Assembly (NCBI GenBank): GCA_001953115.1
Contig: LSSL01000926.1
Location: forward strand, 1 to 64,000
Origin: Smittium mucronatum
Lineage: Eukaryota; Kickxellomycota; Harpellomycetes; Harpellales; Legeriomycetaceae
Reading direction: 5' to 3'
Length of the DNA stretch: 64,000 nucleotides
Positions 38,500 to 53,400 of this stretch are shown in pieces. The notes under the pieces were generated by a model. It was not told where the DNA came from. It saw only the letters and a program-made list of their open reading frames with translations, and ran no database searches. The position numbers were made by a program, and so were the translations under genes. Every line of letters begins with the position of its first letter. Position 1 is the first letter of the stretch.

Positions 38500-38569
38500 T
38501 TGAAAAATAATTTTAATGATGTTATCTTACAATAAAATTCCGTGATAAAAAAAAAACTTGAAAAATAAT
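38500..38569 (+). mobile_element. 46-bp retroposon micro-insertion with 12-bp TSD
   Basis: TTGAAAAATAAT at 38500-38511 is repeated exactly at 38558-38569. The insert (38512-38557) is the family's 3' end, TTAATGATGTTATCTTAC then AATAAAATTCCGTGATA, followed by the A-tract. It matches copies A and B almost base for base over that length. Confidence 0.9.
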
Positions 38570-41500
38570 AAGGCATGAATAAATGAAAATAAATAAATAC
38601 TAGTTTGATAATTATACTTGTATATTTTTTATTCCTTAATTTTTAATATACTATTTGGCGAACATATATAAATTTATATGCATCAGCGAATGAAAGCATT
38701 GTAATTGAATATTTTAATGAAAATATATCTCGATTTCGTGTCTGTTTGCATTTTTTCACTAAAAATTTGGGTAAAAATTTTCACGTTTTTTTATATTCAG
38801 CTCAAAAAGTTTCTCTCATTAGCTTATTAATATATATATTTTATATTACCCGAAATGATGAAGTCCCACAAGAAATAAATTTTCATAATTATTTTATCTT
38901 TAATAGCTTTAATGTCTGAAAATATCTTTCGAAATTCCTATTTTTCAAAAATAAATAAAATCGATTTGCATTAAATATTAAGTAAGTCTTTCTGTTCAAT
39001 AATGTACTAGCAATTTTATGTAATTTTTGAATAAATAGAGGTTTATTATGAAATAAATTAGCATGTATACTAGGGATAAATATAGAAGGCTATTCAATTT
39101 CGCTTAGATCAGCAAACCGAGAACCTGAGGTGTGGCACTTTGGATCCCCACAATCAATTCTTACGGCGAATTCAAATTCTCCTTCCTTTTCTTTTTTGTA
39201 GCTGCAAAAAGAAATTAAATTGCTAAAAAAACATGTGGTTTCCATTTCTAATGATAGTAAAAATAAAATGAACCGCTTTAAAGTTCTATTTTTTATATTC
39301 AGAATAAAGATTATTTGGATTTTTTAATTGAATCTTGATTTTTTTTATACTTATGATTGAGACCAGTATTTATACTTGATAGATCATTAAAGAAAATTTG
39401 TGCTTTTAATAACCAGAATTTTGAAAATAAAAAATATTTATCTATAGAATATAAAAGTAAGATGGTAGCGATCAAGATTTATTTGATTTTTTATTAAGAG
39501 TAAAGGTAAATTTACCTAGTTATCAGGAATATTCTTTAAAAAAAAACGTGTATTATATATACGATAAGATTTGATGAATCTCTAATTCACCTGACCTCAG
39601 CGATTTTGTCAATTGGTTGATTTAAAAAGGATATATTGCGGTTTATTCAAAACTAAAAACCTAAGTATATAAATAAAATAAAACCTGAAGTTCATTTGAA
39701 TACGATATTGATTCATTATCGATACCAAGGATAGGTTCATACATTAAAATTGATGGGGGTTTCACTTAATGGGTTTTAAAAGAAATTTTCGGACCTCATT
39801 TAATGTTTTTAATGTTTAATTTTTAATAAGATGGTCCCCAACACGAAATTTATTATTTTGGCAATTTGAAGTTTATTAAAATTAAAAGTTAAAATTTAGT
39901 TAGCTGTTTTTAATTTGATTAGATTGCTCATATAAAAAATTATCAATGGTATCTGACACAAATCGAATATATTGGATTAAAATACATACTTTTTTTTTTC
40001 TAGCCCAGGATATTTCAAGATTATTTCTCGCATCACTATTGGTTACAAAAAAAACATTGATAAAAAAACAAGTAAAAATATACGAGTATGCCAAGTTACA
40101 TTCAACTCAAAATAATCTTTCTTAAATACATTCATTATTCACATTGAAAATCCAAAAATGAAATGTTTATTACTATAAGCCACTTTTAATTATTTGAGGT
40201 GTATTGAGGCAGTGTGTTTATTTTTATTTCATTAGACTTAATTGAAAATTTAAGCCCTGCTATTATATATTGATTTTAACAAAATCTCCATTCTCTAATC
40301 CAATTTCGAGAGTATATTTTATTCAGATTTCTTGATCTTGCGCCCAAAAAAACCACCTTTTTATTCTTTCCCAAAAAATAGCTATCCCATGAAGTAAGCG
40401 ATATTATTGAGATTAGGTTTATTATAAAAATATTATTAAATGATAGTTTAGCACCGTTTATATTCTATAAAGCAATCTTTTTTCTTAGATGTAGCAATAA
40501 TAAGCTCAAAAGGGTACAATCACCAAAAAATTTTAAAAATCAGAAGAATTTTATCATTTTTGGCATGATTTTAATTATTTTTACCACTAAAAATAAAAAT
40601 GACAGCATGAAATCAAAAAATTAAAGTTTTGTGACATTCAAAATGAGTTCTTATGAAATAATTGTAATATTTTGCATTTATAAACTACATATGAATACTA
40701 GTCAAGTTTTGTATTGTATTGGAATATTATTAATCCCAAATAAGCTGTTTTTCAATAAGATTTATTTTTATCTTGTATAATGTTTCATAAATTGCCCCTA
40801 AAGAAATTAAACTCAAAAAAAGTTATCTCTTTGTCCAGAAATATCTAAATAACTCGTCTCATTAAATAAAATGAATGTTTTATTACATGTAATAGTGTTG
40901 GAAAAATTGAAATGAATTTTTTTATTTTTAACCAACTATACATATTGGATCGTTCTTTCAGGGCTTAAATCTATATAGTGACACTTTTAAACTAAAAAAA
41001 AAAATTCAAATAATTTTTGGACTTCCTCAATTCAATACTAGGTATATTTAGGATTTAAAAAGAATGTGGGTAATTCTAATTAGACAATGATAGCTTTTAT
41101 CGCTTTAACCTCTTAAATGGAGCTCAAAATTTTCAACTTAATCGATTTTTGAAATCATAGTGATGGTATTTTTTATTTTTAGATATTTAGATGATAGAAT
41201 CTTTCAATAAACACGATTTTAAAAAAAATCCTCTCGTCTCAACACTTTTATACCGTTATTTTCTGTTTTTAGATTCCTTTTTATATCCTTTTTTCTGATG
41301 ATTTTGTTCCATTTTTTTTTAAATGCCCTAGCTCTAAACCATTAGATTAGAAGAAATTTATTTATTTATCATAAGTGTTTATAATCCGATTCGTAAAACA
41401 TATTATCAAAACCAAGATATAAAATCAATTCCAAAAAATCAAAAAAAATTATTTTTATTATCGGGTAATTTTTTATTCGCTTCTTAAAAATATGTGTATC

Positions 41501-44279
41501 GGAAGTAATTTTTTATAATAATAAGCCCAAAATCCATAATTAAATTTAAAATAATGGTAATGCTGAATTTTTATGATGGCAATAACCTCTAATTTATATT
41601 AAAAAATGAAAAATAATCAAAATTTTGATTTCTTTAACACAAATAAAAATTTAATTTACCTAAACGTCCCATTTTTAATACCTTTTCTATGAATATTATT
41701 GATAATAAACTAAAACCATAAAATCAACCAAATAAATTTTATCGATTGCATCTCACCCATTAGGATTTTCATACTACTTTGACTTTGTTTACAGTTAGAT
41801 CATCGTATGATAAATGAATCCCTATCATTAAAACCATCTCGAAAGCTTTAAAAATGATTCAAAAAAAACTTTATAAGGGTTTTAAAAATTCTTACTCTAA
41901 AGCATAAATTAATGCACTGTGAGCTTCATATAATATTTGTAAATCTTTTTTTAACCTTAACATATAGAGCATGTAAATATTTCAATATCTCACAAGTTGT
42001 AAAAATATGTGTAAAATTATCTTATAAAGCATTTTAATTCGACAGAAATTTTAGTGATCAAATTTAGTATGATTCTAATCACTATTTGATATTAAATTGG
42101 GGAAAGAAAATATAAATAATATAAATAAAACATATTTAAATTCATATTTTTCGTCTAAAATTAATTAAAATAATATTAAAGCATGGTTGGGTCTAGATTT
42201 TTCTTGTCTAATTTTATAAATAGGGGCTATTTTAGTTTGATTTCTACCTAGCTGGTCAAAAAGAACGCATATGACTATAGAAATATTCTTCTTTAACAAT
42301 TTGAAATTTTTGTATGGTTTTATGCCTTATAAATTTATCTTTTTAACTTAAAAATAATTATAATTTTAATAAGTATAATTGAATCTAAAATTCAATTATG
42401 TTTTTACATAGTTTTTAAATTAAGTAATATCACTAATTTTCTATTTTCAATTTAAAGGGTTAAATAGCCTAATATGATTAATTTCCATGTTTACTAAAAA
42501 AATTTATCAAAAAATACATTATAAAACCGAAAAAATAAGTTTGATCTTCTCATTTTGTTGTCCTAGAAATTCAACATCAAGAAATTTTTTAATTGTTAAA
42601 TAGTTCCATAATTCTTTATTTTTTTATTCAGTGGATAAAATAATTCTTTGTATAATTTCAATAATTTAAAGAAGTATTTTTTTAAAAAAATGCTATTGGA
42701 TATATAAATTTTTCGATATAAATCCAAATATACTTGTTCATGAAATTTGTTTACCCTTATCATAATTAAAATTATGGTATATAATAATTTTAATAATTTT
42801 ACCATAAAAAACAAATACTAGCAATGGGGTTTCAATTTAAATATTTTAAATTTGATAAATCATTTTTAAAAAAAAAATTAGCCAACACAATTTTAAATCA
42901 CACCATCTCTGTAAATATTTTGATCCCATTTATAGGTACCATTAGTAAAAATAAATAAGCGAATAAAAGAAAATCTAATAAGAAAAGAATGGATTTATAT
43001 TCTGCATGTTTCCAGCAATATAAATAATGCTTTTGATCAAAAAAAATTAATTTGATATAAAAAAAAATATTCGACATAATAAAGATTATAAGTAAAAAAT
43101 CTTTATAAAGCCAAGTAAATTGATACAAAAACCTCCATTACTTTTCTTATTTAGTCCGTGATATCAGCCAATCTCTTATAAATTTAATTTTAAATATTTT
43201 TATTTTCATCATTTTATTTTAGTAGCGAGTACTTATTTAAAAAAAAAAAATTAAAGTAAAAAAACAATTTGAAAATGTCGAAAAAAACTTATTATCAAGA
43301 AATTAATAACTAGAAATAACATAATTTTCAACACTTTTTTACTAAAAAATTAAATAATTGAAAAGATGAAAAATAAATAAAACTATGTTGGTGAGGCGCT
43401 TTCGCTCAAAGATAAAATATAAATGATAAAATAGGAATTTCTAAAAGAATTTTTCGAAAAAATGCTCTCAAAAACCCCTTTTCTGTAAAAAAAAAGTCAT
43501 TAATTTTTAATTAGTAATAATAATAGACAATATAATCAGAATAATATTCGGTTTGACGAATCAAGAGTTGATGAGTATTTTTTTTAAGAATTCTCACCCA
43601 AAAATTATCTTTATATCTTCTGTACTAAAAAAATACGACAGATGAATATAACGACTCTCGGAACCAAAATAATTGATTCAAAATATATTTGTTTTAATTA
43701 ATAGTCAATAAATATATCTAATAATTTGTATCTAAAAAATAAGAAAAATCTGCTATTAATTGACCACATCCCCATTTAATTGAAGAAAAATAAAAATTTT
43801 AATGCTCGATTCTAGCAATAGGTAAAAATTTATTTTTAAAACTACTCAACATCTCTAGGTAATTGTTCTAAAAAGATCAAAAACTAATTTATAATTTTTT
43901 GAGTAAATTTATTTGGAGTTTAATTAAAAAAATAGAAAATTCAAAGATTTTTATCACTCCAAAGAATTTGTAAATGTGGCATACTTCTCAAAAATTATAT
44001 TCATCGACGCTACTTACGGAACTATTAAAATTAATTATTAAATCGCTAATATGATTCACAGATATTGATATAATCTTTTTAAAATCACGTATCTCGATAG
44101 TTTCAAATGAATCTAATATACCTATTTTTGGGACCTAAATAGATTTAAAAAGAAGAATTAGATTATTTTTATTAGTTTCTAACCAAACTATATCATTCCT
44201 GACACTTTTTCTTCTCTTTTAAAGCAGTAAATTAAATTGGTCTATTATAACCATTAGTATTGTTGTGATCATGTTTGTA
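38570..44279. other. AT-rich region without recognisable genes
   Basis: No coding homology, RNA gene or paired terminal repeat was recognised. Small minus-strand frames at 39900, 42596 and 42898 have only AT-driven composition. Confidence 0.55.
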
Positions 44280-44470
44280 AAAATACGACGGATGGTCTTA
44301 AACTCTTCTTCACAAAGGATGGAGTTCGGAAGTCCATTTTTTGAATTTTTCAACTAGGTGTAGGGGACGAGCCTCTAAGCCAAGTACGGGTTAGATCATA
44401 CTACGGAGGATATTCTATGGGGACTTTCTCCTGGCAATCAGCCCCTAAGATAGGCGGGGTATTTAATAAG
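44280..44470. other. Isolated less AT-rich island of unknown nature
   Basis: About 190 bases rich in G+C relative to the surroundings (for example GGGGACGAGCCTCTAAGCC and CCCCTAAGATAGGCGGGG). They are followed by a TA dinucleotide run near 44529-44543. A short minus-strand frame ends here, but no family is recognised and I found no second copy in the window. It may be a small transposon remnant. Confidence 0.4.
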
Positions 44471-47400
44471 GGCAAGGAGTCACTAGACATATTAATGCAA
44501 TATTTCTGACTAAGAAGTTGAATAATAATATATATATATATAATTAACAAAGTAATTTTTATATTGGAAATTTTTTTGCCAATTCTATTATTAATACTCA
44601 CAGGTATTAAATTTATTTTCAATTTTTACTGATCTTAGTACAAAAATAATACTACTAATTACTAATTCTCAGTTTAGTTTTTACTGAATACAGTTAGGTT
44701 GGTATAAAAAGCAATACTATAAAAATTTATTAATATATTTGTTTGGTGTAAGAAAAAATTGATAAATTTTTTAATAACTAATTTTTACCATATGAAAAAA
44801 GCGATTCTTTTCACCCTTAATATCTTCAGGCTCTTATACAATTTTAGTTTTACGATTCAATTGTAAAAACAGCTGAAGGACATTCTTTGTTGTTGAAACA
44901 GCTCAAGAGTTCTTCTCCATACTTATTTTATATATTTTGTGGGGTAATTTAAGTTTTAATTCGCTATTCGCTTATTTTTTCGTGTTATATCAATTCACTT
45001 TATGTTTCGCTCCTCGCTTTGAGCTGTTGAGATTAATCTTGGGCAATTATTTTATAAGATTATATACAGAATCTTCTTTGTATTTTTGAACAGTACTCTC
45101 CTTCATCATGGTCAGAATAATCTGGATTATAGAATCCAGTGAATTCCGCTAAACGATTTTTTTTTGGAAAATTTACCTTCACTTTGATCAAGTCTGGTCA
45201 AAACATTTTGAAGTGTAATTTTTATAAAAATCTGCTAATTGATTTTACTTAATCATTTTATAAAATTAAATAGTATATTTTTCCAATTACAAGGGCTAAC
45301 GAGGTAACCCTCTCTCCAATCTACTGGCATTTCAGGTTATATTTCTAAAGTCAGAACTACCCGACACTTCAAAAACTTCAAAAAACAAATTTTTTTTATA
45401 ATTACTTAAAACTTTCTAGTTCTGGAGAAAATTTTCGTAACTAGACTTATGATATTTATGGAAAATTTTTCAACCTTTGAAGAGATAGAAATTTATGTCA
45501 ATTAGTTTTTTTTTTAAAAAATATTGAAATAACTAATTTTATGTATAATGAATCTATATTATTTGTTCCAAATACCAATAACAGCTTATAATGCTTTAAA
45601 CCAGAAAAATTTTTTTTTTGTGAATCGGAAAAAGTTCTAACAGGTTTTATTTATTTATTTAGCTAAATTATGTTTGACATATCAAGTTAAATCAAAATGA
45701 AAATGAAAATTACTAACCATGAAAAAAAAGAATTTATATAACCAAAATCGCAAAATATTTACCATAATATCTTATCAAAAGAAAATTTATGAATTATTTT
45801 GGTTTTAAATTTCCAGTTAGCTAAACTTAAAACATACAAGTATAAATTATCCTCAAAAGATTATTTGAATACTCGAGAACATAATAAAAGTTTTCGAAAT
45901 ATTTCTATACACACTTTTGCAAAACTTCCCGAGATTTCGCTGAATGTTTTTTGAAATCGCTTTAATATTTAGAATCTGAAAAGGGTTCATCAAATTACCG
46001 ATGATTCAAGAAAGAAAATGATTTATTAAATAAAAAATATAGTAATAAAAGCATCAAGAAAATAGAGATTCAGAAAAAAAATTCTCATGAAAGTAATTTA
46101 AAAGAATGGGGGGTTTTTTTTTTATTTTTGTGCATTCAACCTTATAAATAAATTATATTTTAAAAAGATCATCAAAATTGGCACCAGTTCATATTAAATT
46201 TATTTTGAAATACAAAACGATGGTTTATTACTTGGTTTATTAAGCATAAAAACTGTCATGTGATTTTTTTTTTTTTGAATTTATTAATTTTGGTAAAAAT
46301 TGATTTATCAAGCCGTATTAAAATTTTTTAGAGTTTTAAAATTTATACATCTTCTATTACTTTAATTATGTATTAATCATTACTTTAAATTTTATAGTAG
46401 AGATTGATTAAGGCAAATTTTTTTTCAGAAATTAGAAAAAAAATATTTGGCACTACAAATAGACCCAATTATATTTATATATACATATATGTTATATTAT
46501 TTCAATTAATATAAATATGCCTTATTATTATTATGAATCATAAAGAAAGTATATAAATTATCGAATGGCAACGGAGTTAAAGTTCACTTAAATTTTTTTA
46601 TGCACATTTAATAATTTCATTTACAAGATATCAAATTTATTTGAAATTAAATAGAATATTAGAGTGGAATAAGTTCTAATTTATATAAATATATTGATAT
46701 TATATAAAAATTATTCATAAGAAATAACTTAACTCAAGTGATATCATTAAAAAGCAGGAGTAATGGTTAAATTTAATAGAAAAAAATTCTATCTTCATTT
46801 GAATGAAAATTAAAGAGTATGAAATAAAAAAGGTACAGATTCATAAAAAGTGAAGATTACATATTTATATAAGAACGGAGAACGTATTATAGGAATAATT
46901 ATTTTTAGCGATATAACTTTTAAATGTGAGGATAATTATTGACTTAATATAAAAGTTATAAATGAATTTTTTTGGAAATAAATAATTCATTGGTTAGATA
47001 TTAATAAATAAAGGATACATCATCAGAAAGGATTTAAATTTTGATCAATTAAAATACTATTTTTTTGATATTTACACTTTATTTCGTGCAAAATTTCGGT
47101 TTTCTCACGGTATTTGTCGTAGAAATTTTTTATTTCTAACAGAGCTAAAATGTGAGATCTTTTGAAAAGGTCCAAATATGTGTCTATTATACTTGTGATA
47201 TTTCCGTTACGATTCCTAGTTAACATGACTTATTATATATATTCAACATTATGAATGAGATAATTAGTAAATTTCAAATTATTTTTGACCTAATGATCGA
47301 GAAAATTATGAGAAATATTCAATAAATCAAAAAAATTATTTATAAAAAAATTGGGATGTATATTTATATAAATTATATGTTAATAAAAGCTGAGTGCTAT

Positions 47401-50400
47401 ACACTACTGGGGATTATTGGCTTTTTAACAAATATTTTACTAAGAAATCGTAAAATCATTTAATATCTAGGGTAAATTTTAGTTAAATAATATAAATTTT
47501 TATTATGATATCAAATCAAAAACCCAAAAAAAAAATCCAACTATTTTTCATCAAGTTAAATTACTCGGATCCGTTTGAATATTCTCAGCATTTTATAAAT
47601 TTAAAAAATTTCGAGCCTGAAAAAACAATAAATGTATCAAAATAGGATTGAAGATAAATTCATCAAATAAAATAATTTAAAGTTCGATATTTTAAAAAAA
47701 ATGCTTTTGATTTAAGAGGCTTTTTTCAAAAAAATATTAACTAATATTCTGTATATTCCAAGATAAAAATCATTAGATAAAGTTTCTTTGGATTTAAAAA
47801 TATCTATATTCATATTCCCCAAAACTCATATTACTACCAATAGGATCTAAAAAATCCATGCGACTCAATAGCTTTCATAATATTTTAATTTCAAATATCC
47901 CCAAAATATCCATATTTTTTGACTTTTATACTAACAACTTAACAGTCTAATGTATAGTTTTTATTTTTGGTCATTTAAAGATATTTACTGAATACAAGAT
48001 ATAAAATAATTTCCAGTTCAATTTATTGAATCCTGTAAACACTTTACTGAATAAAAAGGTTTTATTGAATATTTTCCTGTTATCGAAATTTTTTCATGCA
48101 GTCTAATTTAGTTTATTAGAATAAAAATTTATATCATTCGGTGTTTTTAATTTTAAATGGAGAAACATTTTTTGGAAAGATTTTATATTCCTATTTTTTT
48201 TGAATTTTTTTTGGATTTTTTTTGACCATAGTCAGTATTTAACGATTTCATTTAATATTAATTTAATAATTAAAAAATCCTAGTAGCCATTTTTTCTTTT
48301 AATCAGTTATCTAATAAAATTTAAATTTTTTTCTAAAAAAATCCCTGTTTGAGTGATGCGTTAATTTCAAAGAAGTATTCATTTGTTCTAAAACTCTAAA
48401 TAAGCCTCGAAATCTTTAAAAATAGTGTTAAAAATTCAATCCATTTCTAGAAACTAAATGAGAATAACATCAGATTTATTTTCTCGAAATGAAAAGTTTA
48501 ATATTTTATTAGGTTCTACTTTTTTAATATGGTTCAACTTATAAAAATAATTTGGCCTTATAGCATATTAATAATATAAAATAAAGAAAAAAATATTAAA
48601 TAATACTTAATACAAAATAATAATAGATTTTTTTAGCATTATATATGTTATTTCACACATAAAGTATAAGAGTGCATTGAAAAAAAATTACCTAAATTTG
48701 GTTGTATAAATCCTGATGTTATCTCTACATATTAGAATTCTAAAAAAAATAATTTAATGCCATTTTATTAAAAATCTGAAAAGATTTTTTGATTGTGGAC
48801 ACTTATATTATAAATTTTTTTCAATTTATTAATTTGGTAAATTTTCAAAAAGAAAATTATTAAATTTTTTCGTTGATATCAATTTAATATTGCAAGAAGA
48901 AATTTCCTATTGAAAAATTTTTATGCATTATTAGAGTTGGCTTTTTTTTTAAAAATATTTTTCTATATATTATTCAAATTTTATTATCAGACTTTTAAAT
49001 AAAATAAGGATTTACGGTATTAAATAATCTTAAAATTAGCAATTTGTTATTCGAGATGGATACTCAATTAATTACGAAAATTTAAACTTATTTTAATCAA
49101 ATTAGATTATTAATAAATAAGGAAACGAGGATAACGATAGCGGTAAAAAAACATTAAAAGAATACGATAAAAATATCAAATCATCAATTTTAATTTATTT
49201 TGTGAAAAATAATGGCGTAATTTTCAAAAAAAAAAATCTTTGTAAATTATAATTTTGAACTATATTTTTTAGTAATGGTTTCTATTTATAATTTTACAGT
49301 TAGAATAAAATATTTGTAAAGTTTGTTCTTGATTTTAATTTACTTTTATTTCCCTAGATTTGGCTTTTAATAACAATTAACATAAGCCTTAAAAATAAAT
49401 AAAAATATATTACTATATTATGTGATATATAATATATTTTTTTTCTGCAATCAATTTAATTTGGACAAATATAGCATATTTTTAAATTATTTTTTTTGAT
49501 AAATAAACCTTTTATAATATAAAATTATACCAAAGAAGTAATTTTAAAAAAAATTAAAAATTTTGCAGCATTTTTTTTTTTCAAATCAAATTTAGTAACT
49601 TTAGTCATTTTAAAATAACATATTATGCATTTTTTTACAATATTTGAAATGTTTTTTGCATAGTAATTATTATAGAAAATTAAAAAAATATACTTTTAAT
49701 ATATGCTTATAAATTATCAAAAATTATTTTATAATTTATTTTTTATAAGTATATTTTTTACAGTAAATAAATGTTGAATATATGTAAACTAACTAAGTTT
49801 GAAGGACAGTGTTATACTAATTTTTCAAAAAATTCAAAATAAAAAAACTTCGTTTTTTTAGTTTTCCAGAATAATCTTTTTATTTCAAATATATGTGATT
49901 TAATGTTAATGGGATTTTATTTTACGAAAATTTTTGGGATTTATTTGAAAAAATATCTGTAATTCTTAGAAAAAAATATTTCTGGATAATCGAAATTAAT
50001 AAATTTTGAGAAATATGTAATTATGTGTTATCTATTTTTTTAATCTGAGAGATTTTTTTAAAAAAATATCTCTTATCATCATATGAAAAAAATAATTTCG
50101 ACTTTTTTTTTTATAAACTTCAACAAAATTATCCCTAAATTAATAATAAAATGTAAGAAACAGGAAATTAAAATTTATATTCGCAAAGAGTTTATTTTTT
50201 ATGAAGTTGGAAAGTTAGTTTTTTAAATTTTTTTATTGAATTTCACTTGAGCATTTATGAAACATTAATTAACAATATTTAAAGGGCCATATCTAATAAA
50301 ATAAAATATAATTCCATATGTATCTTCGTATGAAAATATTATAAAATAAAATTAGTTGTATTTTTTTTATCTTATCAGATATATGGAATTGAAATAATTT

Positions 50401-53400
50401 TTTATATCATAGATATTTGTGAAATTTAACGAATAATCTAAAATAACGCCTTCAGTTTAAAAAACATTTTTTTGAAATTTTTTTAAATAAAATTCAGTAT
50501 ATTAGTAAAATATCTTATCCATGTAAAATAAGCCAGTTATATTAATTTTTTTTTTAAAAATTGCCAATAGTTTAATGGAAAAAAAAATTGATATAATAAA
50601 AATTAATTTAAAATTTAAATAGTATACTCTTTTTCACTATATATCTAAAAAATTTATAACTATATCCAATTGGTAAAGTTATAGATATGTTTAACCTAAT
50701 TTAAATTTAATTAATTTTTCTGGTTTCTTTTGGTAATTTATAAAAGCTATAATTTATTAATATAAGACTTTTCCTAAATAATTTAATTATATTAAATAAT
50801 CTTTTCTGAATAAATATAATTATGTATGTATCATTGATCATTAACTGTTTATTTTAAACATATTATGAATATGTTTTAATAAATAAAGAAAATCCACCAA
50901 ATTCTATTGCTTTTATCAGCAATTATTTTAATATTAAAATACTGATAAATAAATATAAATTTTAATATTTTCAATTATTTCCATATTTTATTATGAATTT
51001 TTTTTCTATAATATATATCTAGGCTGTAAATTTCTAAATTTTATTTACTAAATAGATTTATTACTAATACTATTTAAAATTTTTAGTGATTTAAATAATA
51101 ATTTTATTTTATATAACAGTTATTTGTAAAAAAATTAGCAAAAATTAGTCTTATTGAGTTTGATAAATGATTTTTTAAATTTTTATATATAATTTAGCTC
51201 TTTTTTTTTTGAATGGAAAATGATCTGTATCAGTATTTGATAAAATTATTTTAGAATTATTCTTGGCTAAGAATTTTTATTTTTACCAATCTCTAGATGT
51301 ATGTATAATTTCAACTTTGAATAATGTATTAATGAAATATTTGTAAGTTTTGTATTTTCAAAGTGTAATTTTGGGGCTTTATAAAAAAAAGGCGTTTATG
51401 TGATAATAAAAACCGATCAATTTATCTAGAATAGAAATTTTATAAAAAAAAATCCAAAATCTTTTTGAATTCAATTAATTTATTATAAGATAACTTTAAT
51501 ATTGTTTTGATAGTTCTAGAATTCAAAAATCACAGAGTTAAATAAACTTTACTATAAACCATAGAATTTAAATAATAAAAAAACCGATCATAGAAATATT
51601 TATCTATATATGTAATCTATATAAATCGATTAATAAAGCATTAGTGAAAATCGTTATCCAGATTAATAGGATTTTAATAGCCTTAACTCTTAAAAATTGC
51701 AATATATCAACTCCGATTTTTCAATTACATATTCATAACTTTTTTACTGCTATTCCATATTTTTTTTATCTTTTAAATAAATTGATACAAATAGAATATT
51801 AGAATTATATTATTGATATTTTTTTTGAGTACCTGATCTTTATACCGTTTTTTTCAAAATTGCCGTTTATATTAATCTTTCGAAAATAGAACACAAAGAA
51901 TTAATTATGTTTAATATATTTTAAAATTCTAAGCAAATCACATAATCAGTTTTTTAAAGAAATTATATTTGAGTTTGTAATAAAATCATTTGTATTTTTA
52001 GCTATAAAAAAATAATTAGATTTTGAACGAAAATATAAGAAATAATTTTTTTGAAAATTTCAAAGCTAATAGCCGGATAAAATATGAATCTTTAATCATT
52101 TATCGATATACTGTTAGTCAAATTTATATTCGATGAAAATAATACAGTTTTATAATTATTTTTAACAAGGTTAAAGCAGGTAAAAAAAGATCAAAAATTC
52201 TTATTGATAAAATATTTGTAAAAAATATTATTTGTTATTTTATATTCAAAATAATTAAAAATAGATAAATACTAAGTTATTTACGGTTTGAAAATATTAA
52301 ATACAGCTGGTAATATTAATTAATTAATCATTTTGTACTTTATTTAATGATTAATTTAATAATAGGTTTTTTAAACTTGATTGATCAAGCTAAATGTCAC
52401 ATTTTTATTCGATAATTTGGATAAGTAAAATATTCATTTATATATAAAAAAATTTAGTAAATTTAAAATTATAAATAATATCGATTAATCAAAGATAATT
52501 TGAGTATTTTTATCAATATGTGTATTTTTTGAATATGTCCTAAAGGAGAAATGGAATTAATATAGCTAGATTATAGAACAAAAGATAAAAATTGTCGTGT
52601 ATTTTTATATATTTATAATTTTTTAAAAAAAATGCATTGAAAATATCGACCAATGGAAAATCTATAAATCTTTCAAACAAAAAGTGATTTTTTTGAATAT
52701 TTGGCCGATTTATCACAAATTGGGTTTGGACAAAAAATAATTAATTGAACATGCACTAATATTAATCAAGTTAAAAAAATTTTAAATTTTTTTTTATTAA
52801 TCGAAAATTATATTTGTATTAAAGCTTTGCTATTTATAGAAATCAGAAAAGCTCAATAAAATTGAGCCAAAAGGAATAAAATGATATTGTATTTAAAAAA
52901 GATGTGAAAAAATTGTAGACCAAAATCATCTTGATAAAGTTTAAATAGGTAATAACTTTTGAAAATTCGATAGCTAAAATATCTATAAAATGAAAGAGTC
53001 TTAATGAGAAGACATTTTATATTAAATTTTGTTTCAAAAAAATTCTTGAAATTTATTTTTTATCCAATAAAAGTGAAAAATTATGATAAAAGAGAAATAA
53101 GTATCACTAAATGCCATTTGAATTCCTAATTAAGGTATTATAAAAATGAAAATGCCTTATTTTTTCACTCAAATGAAACGAATAAATTTCACTTTATTAA
53201 TTTTTTGGATAAATTTAGTTAAAATATTAGTCAGTAAAAGTGATATGGAAAAAATGGCCCTCATAATTAAGAATAATCCAAAAAATAATTATCGAAATTT
53301 TCATCAAAAGGTAACAGTTAAAAAATTAAAACTATCAAATTTATTTTAAAACACAATTTATAAACAAATTTATTCAAAAAGAGCTGCTTTTTTGATAAAA

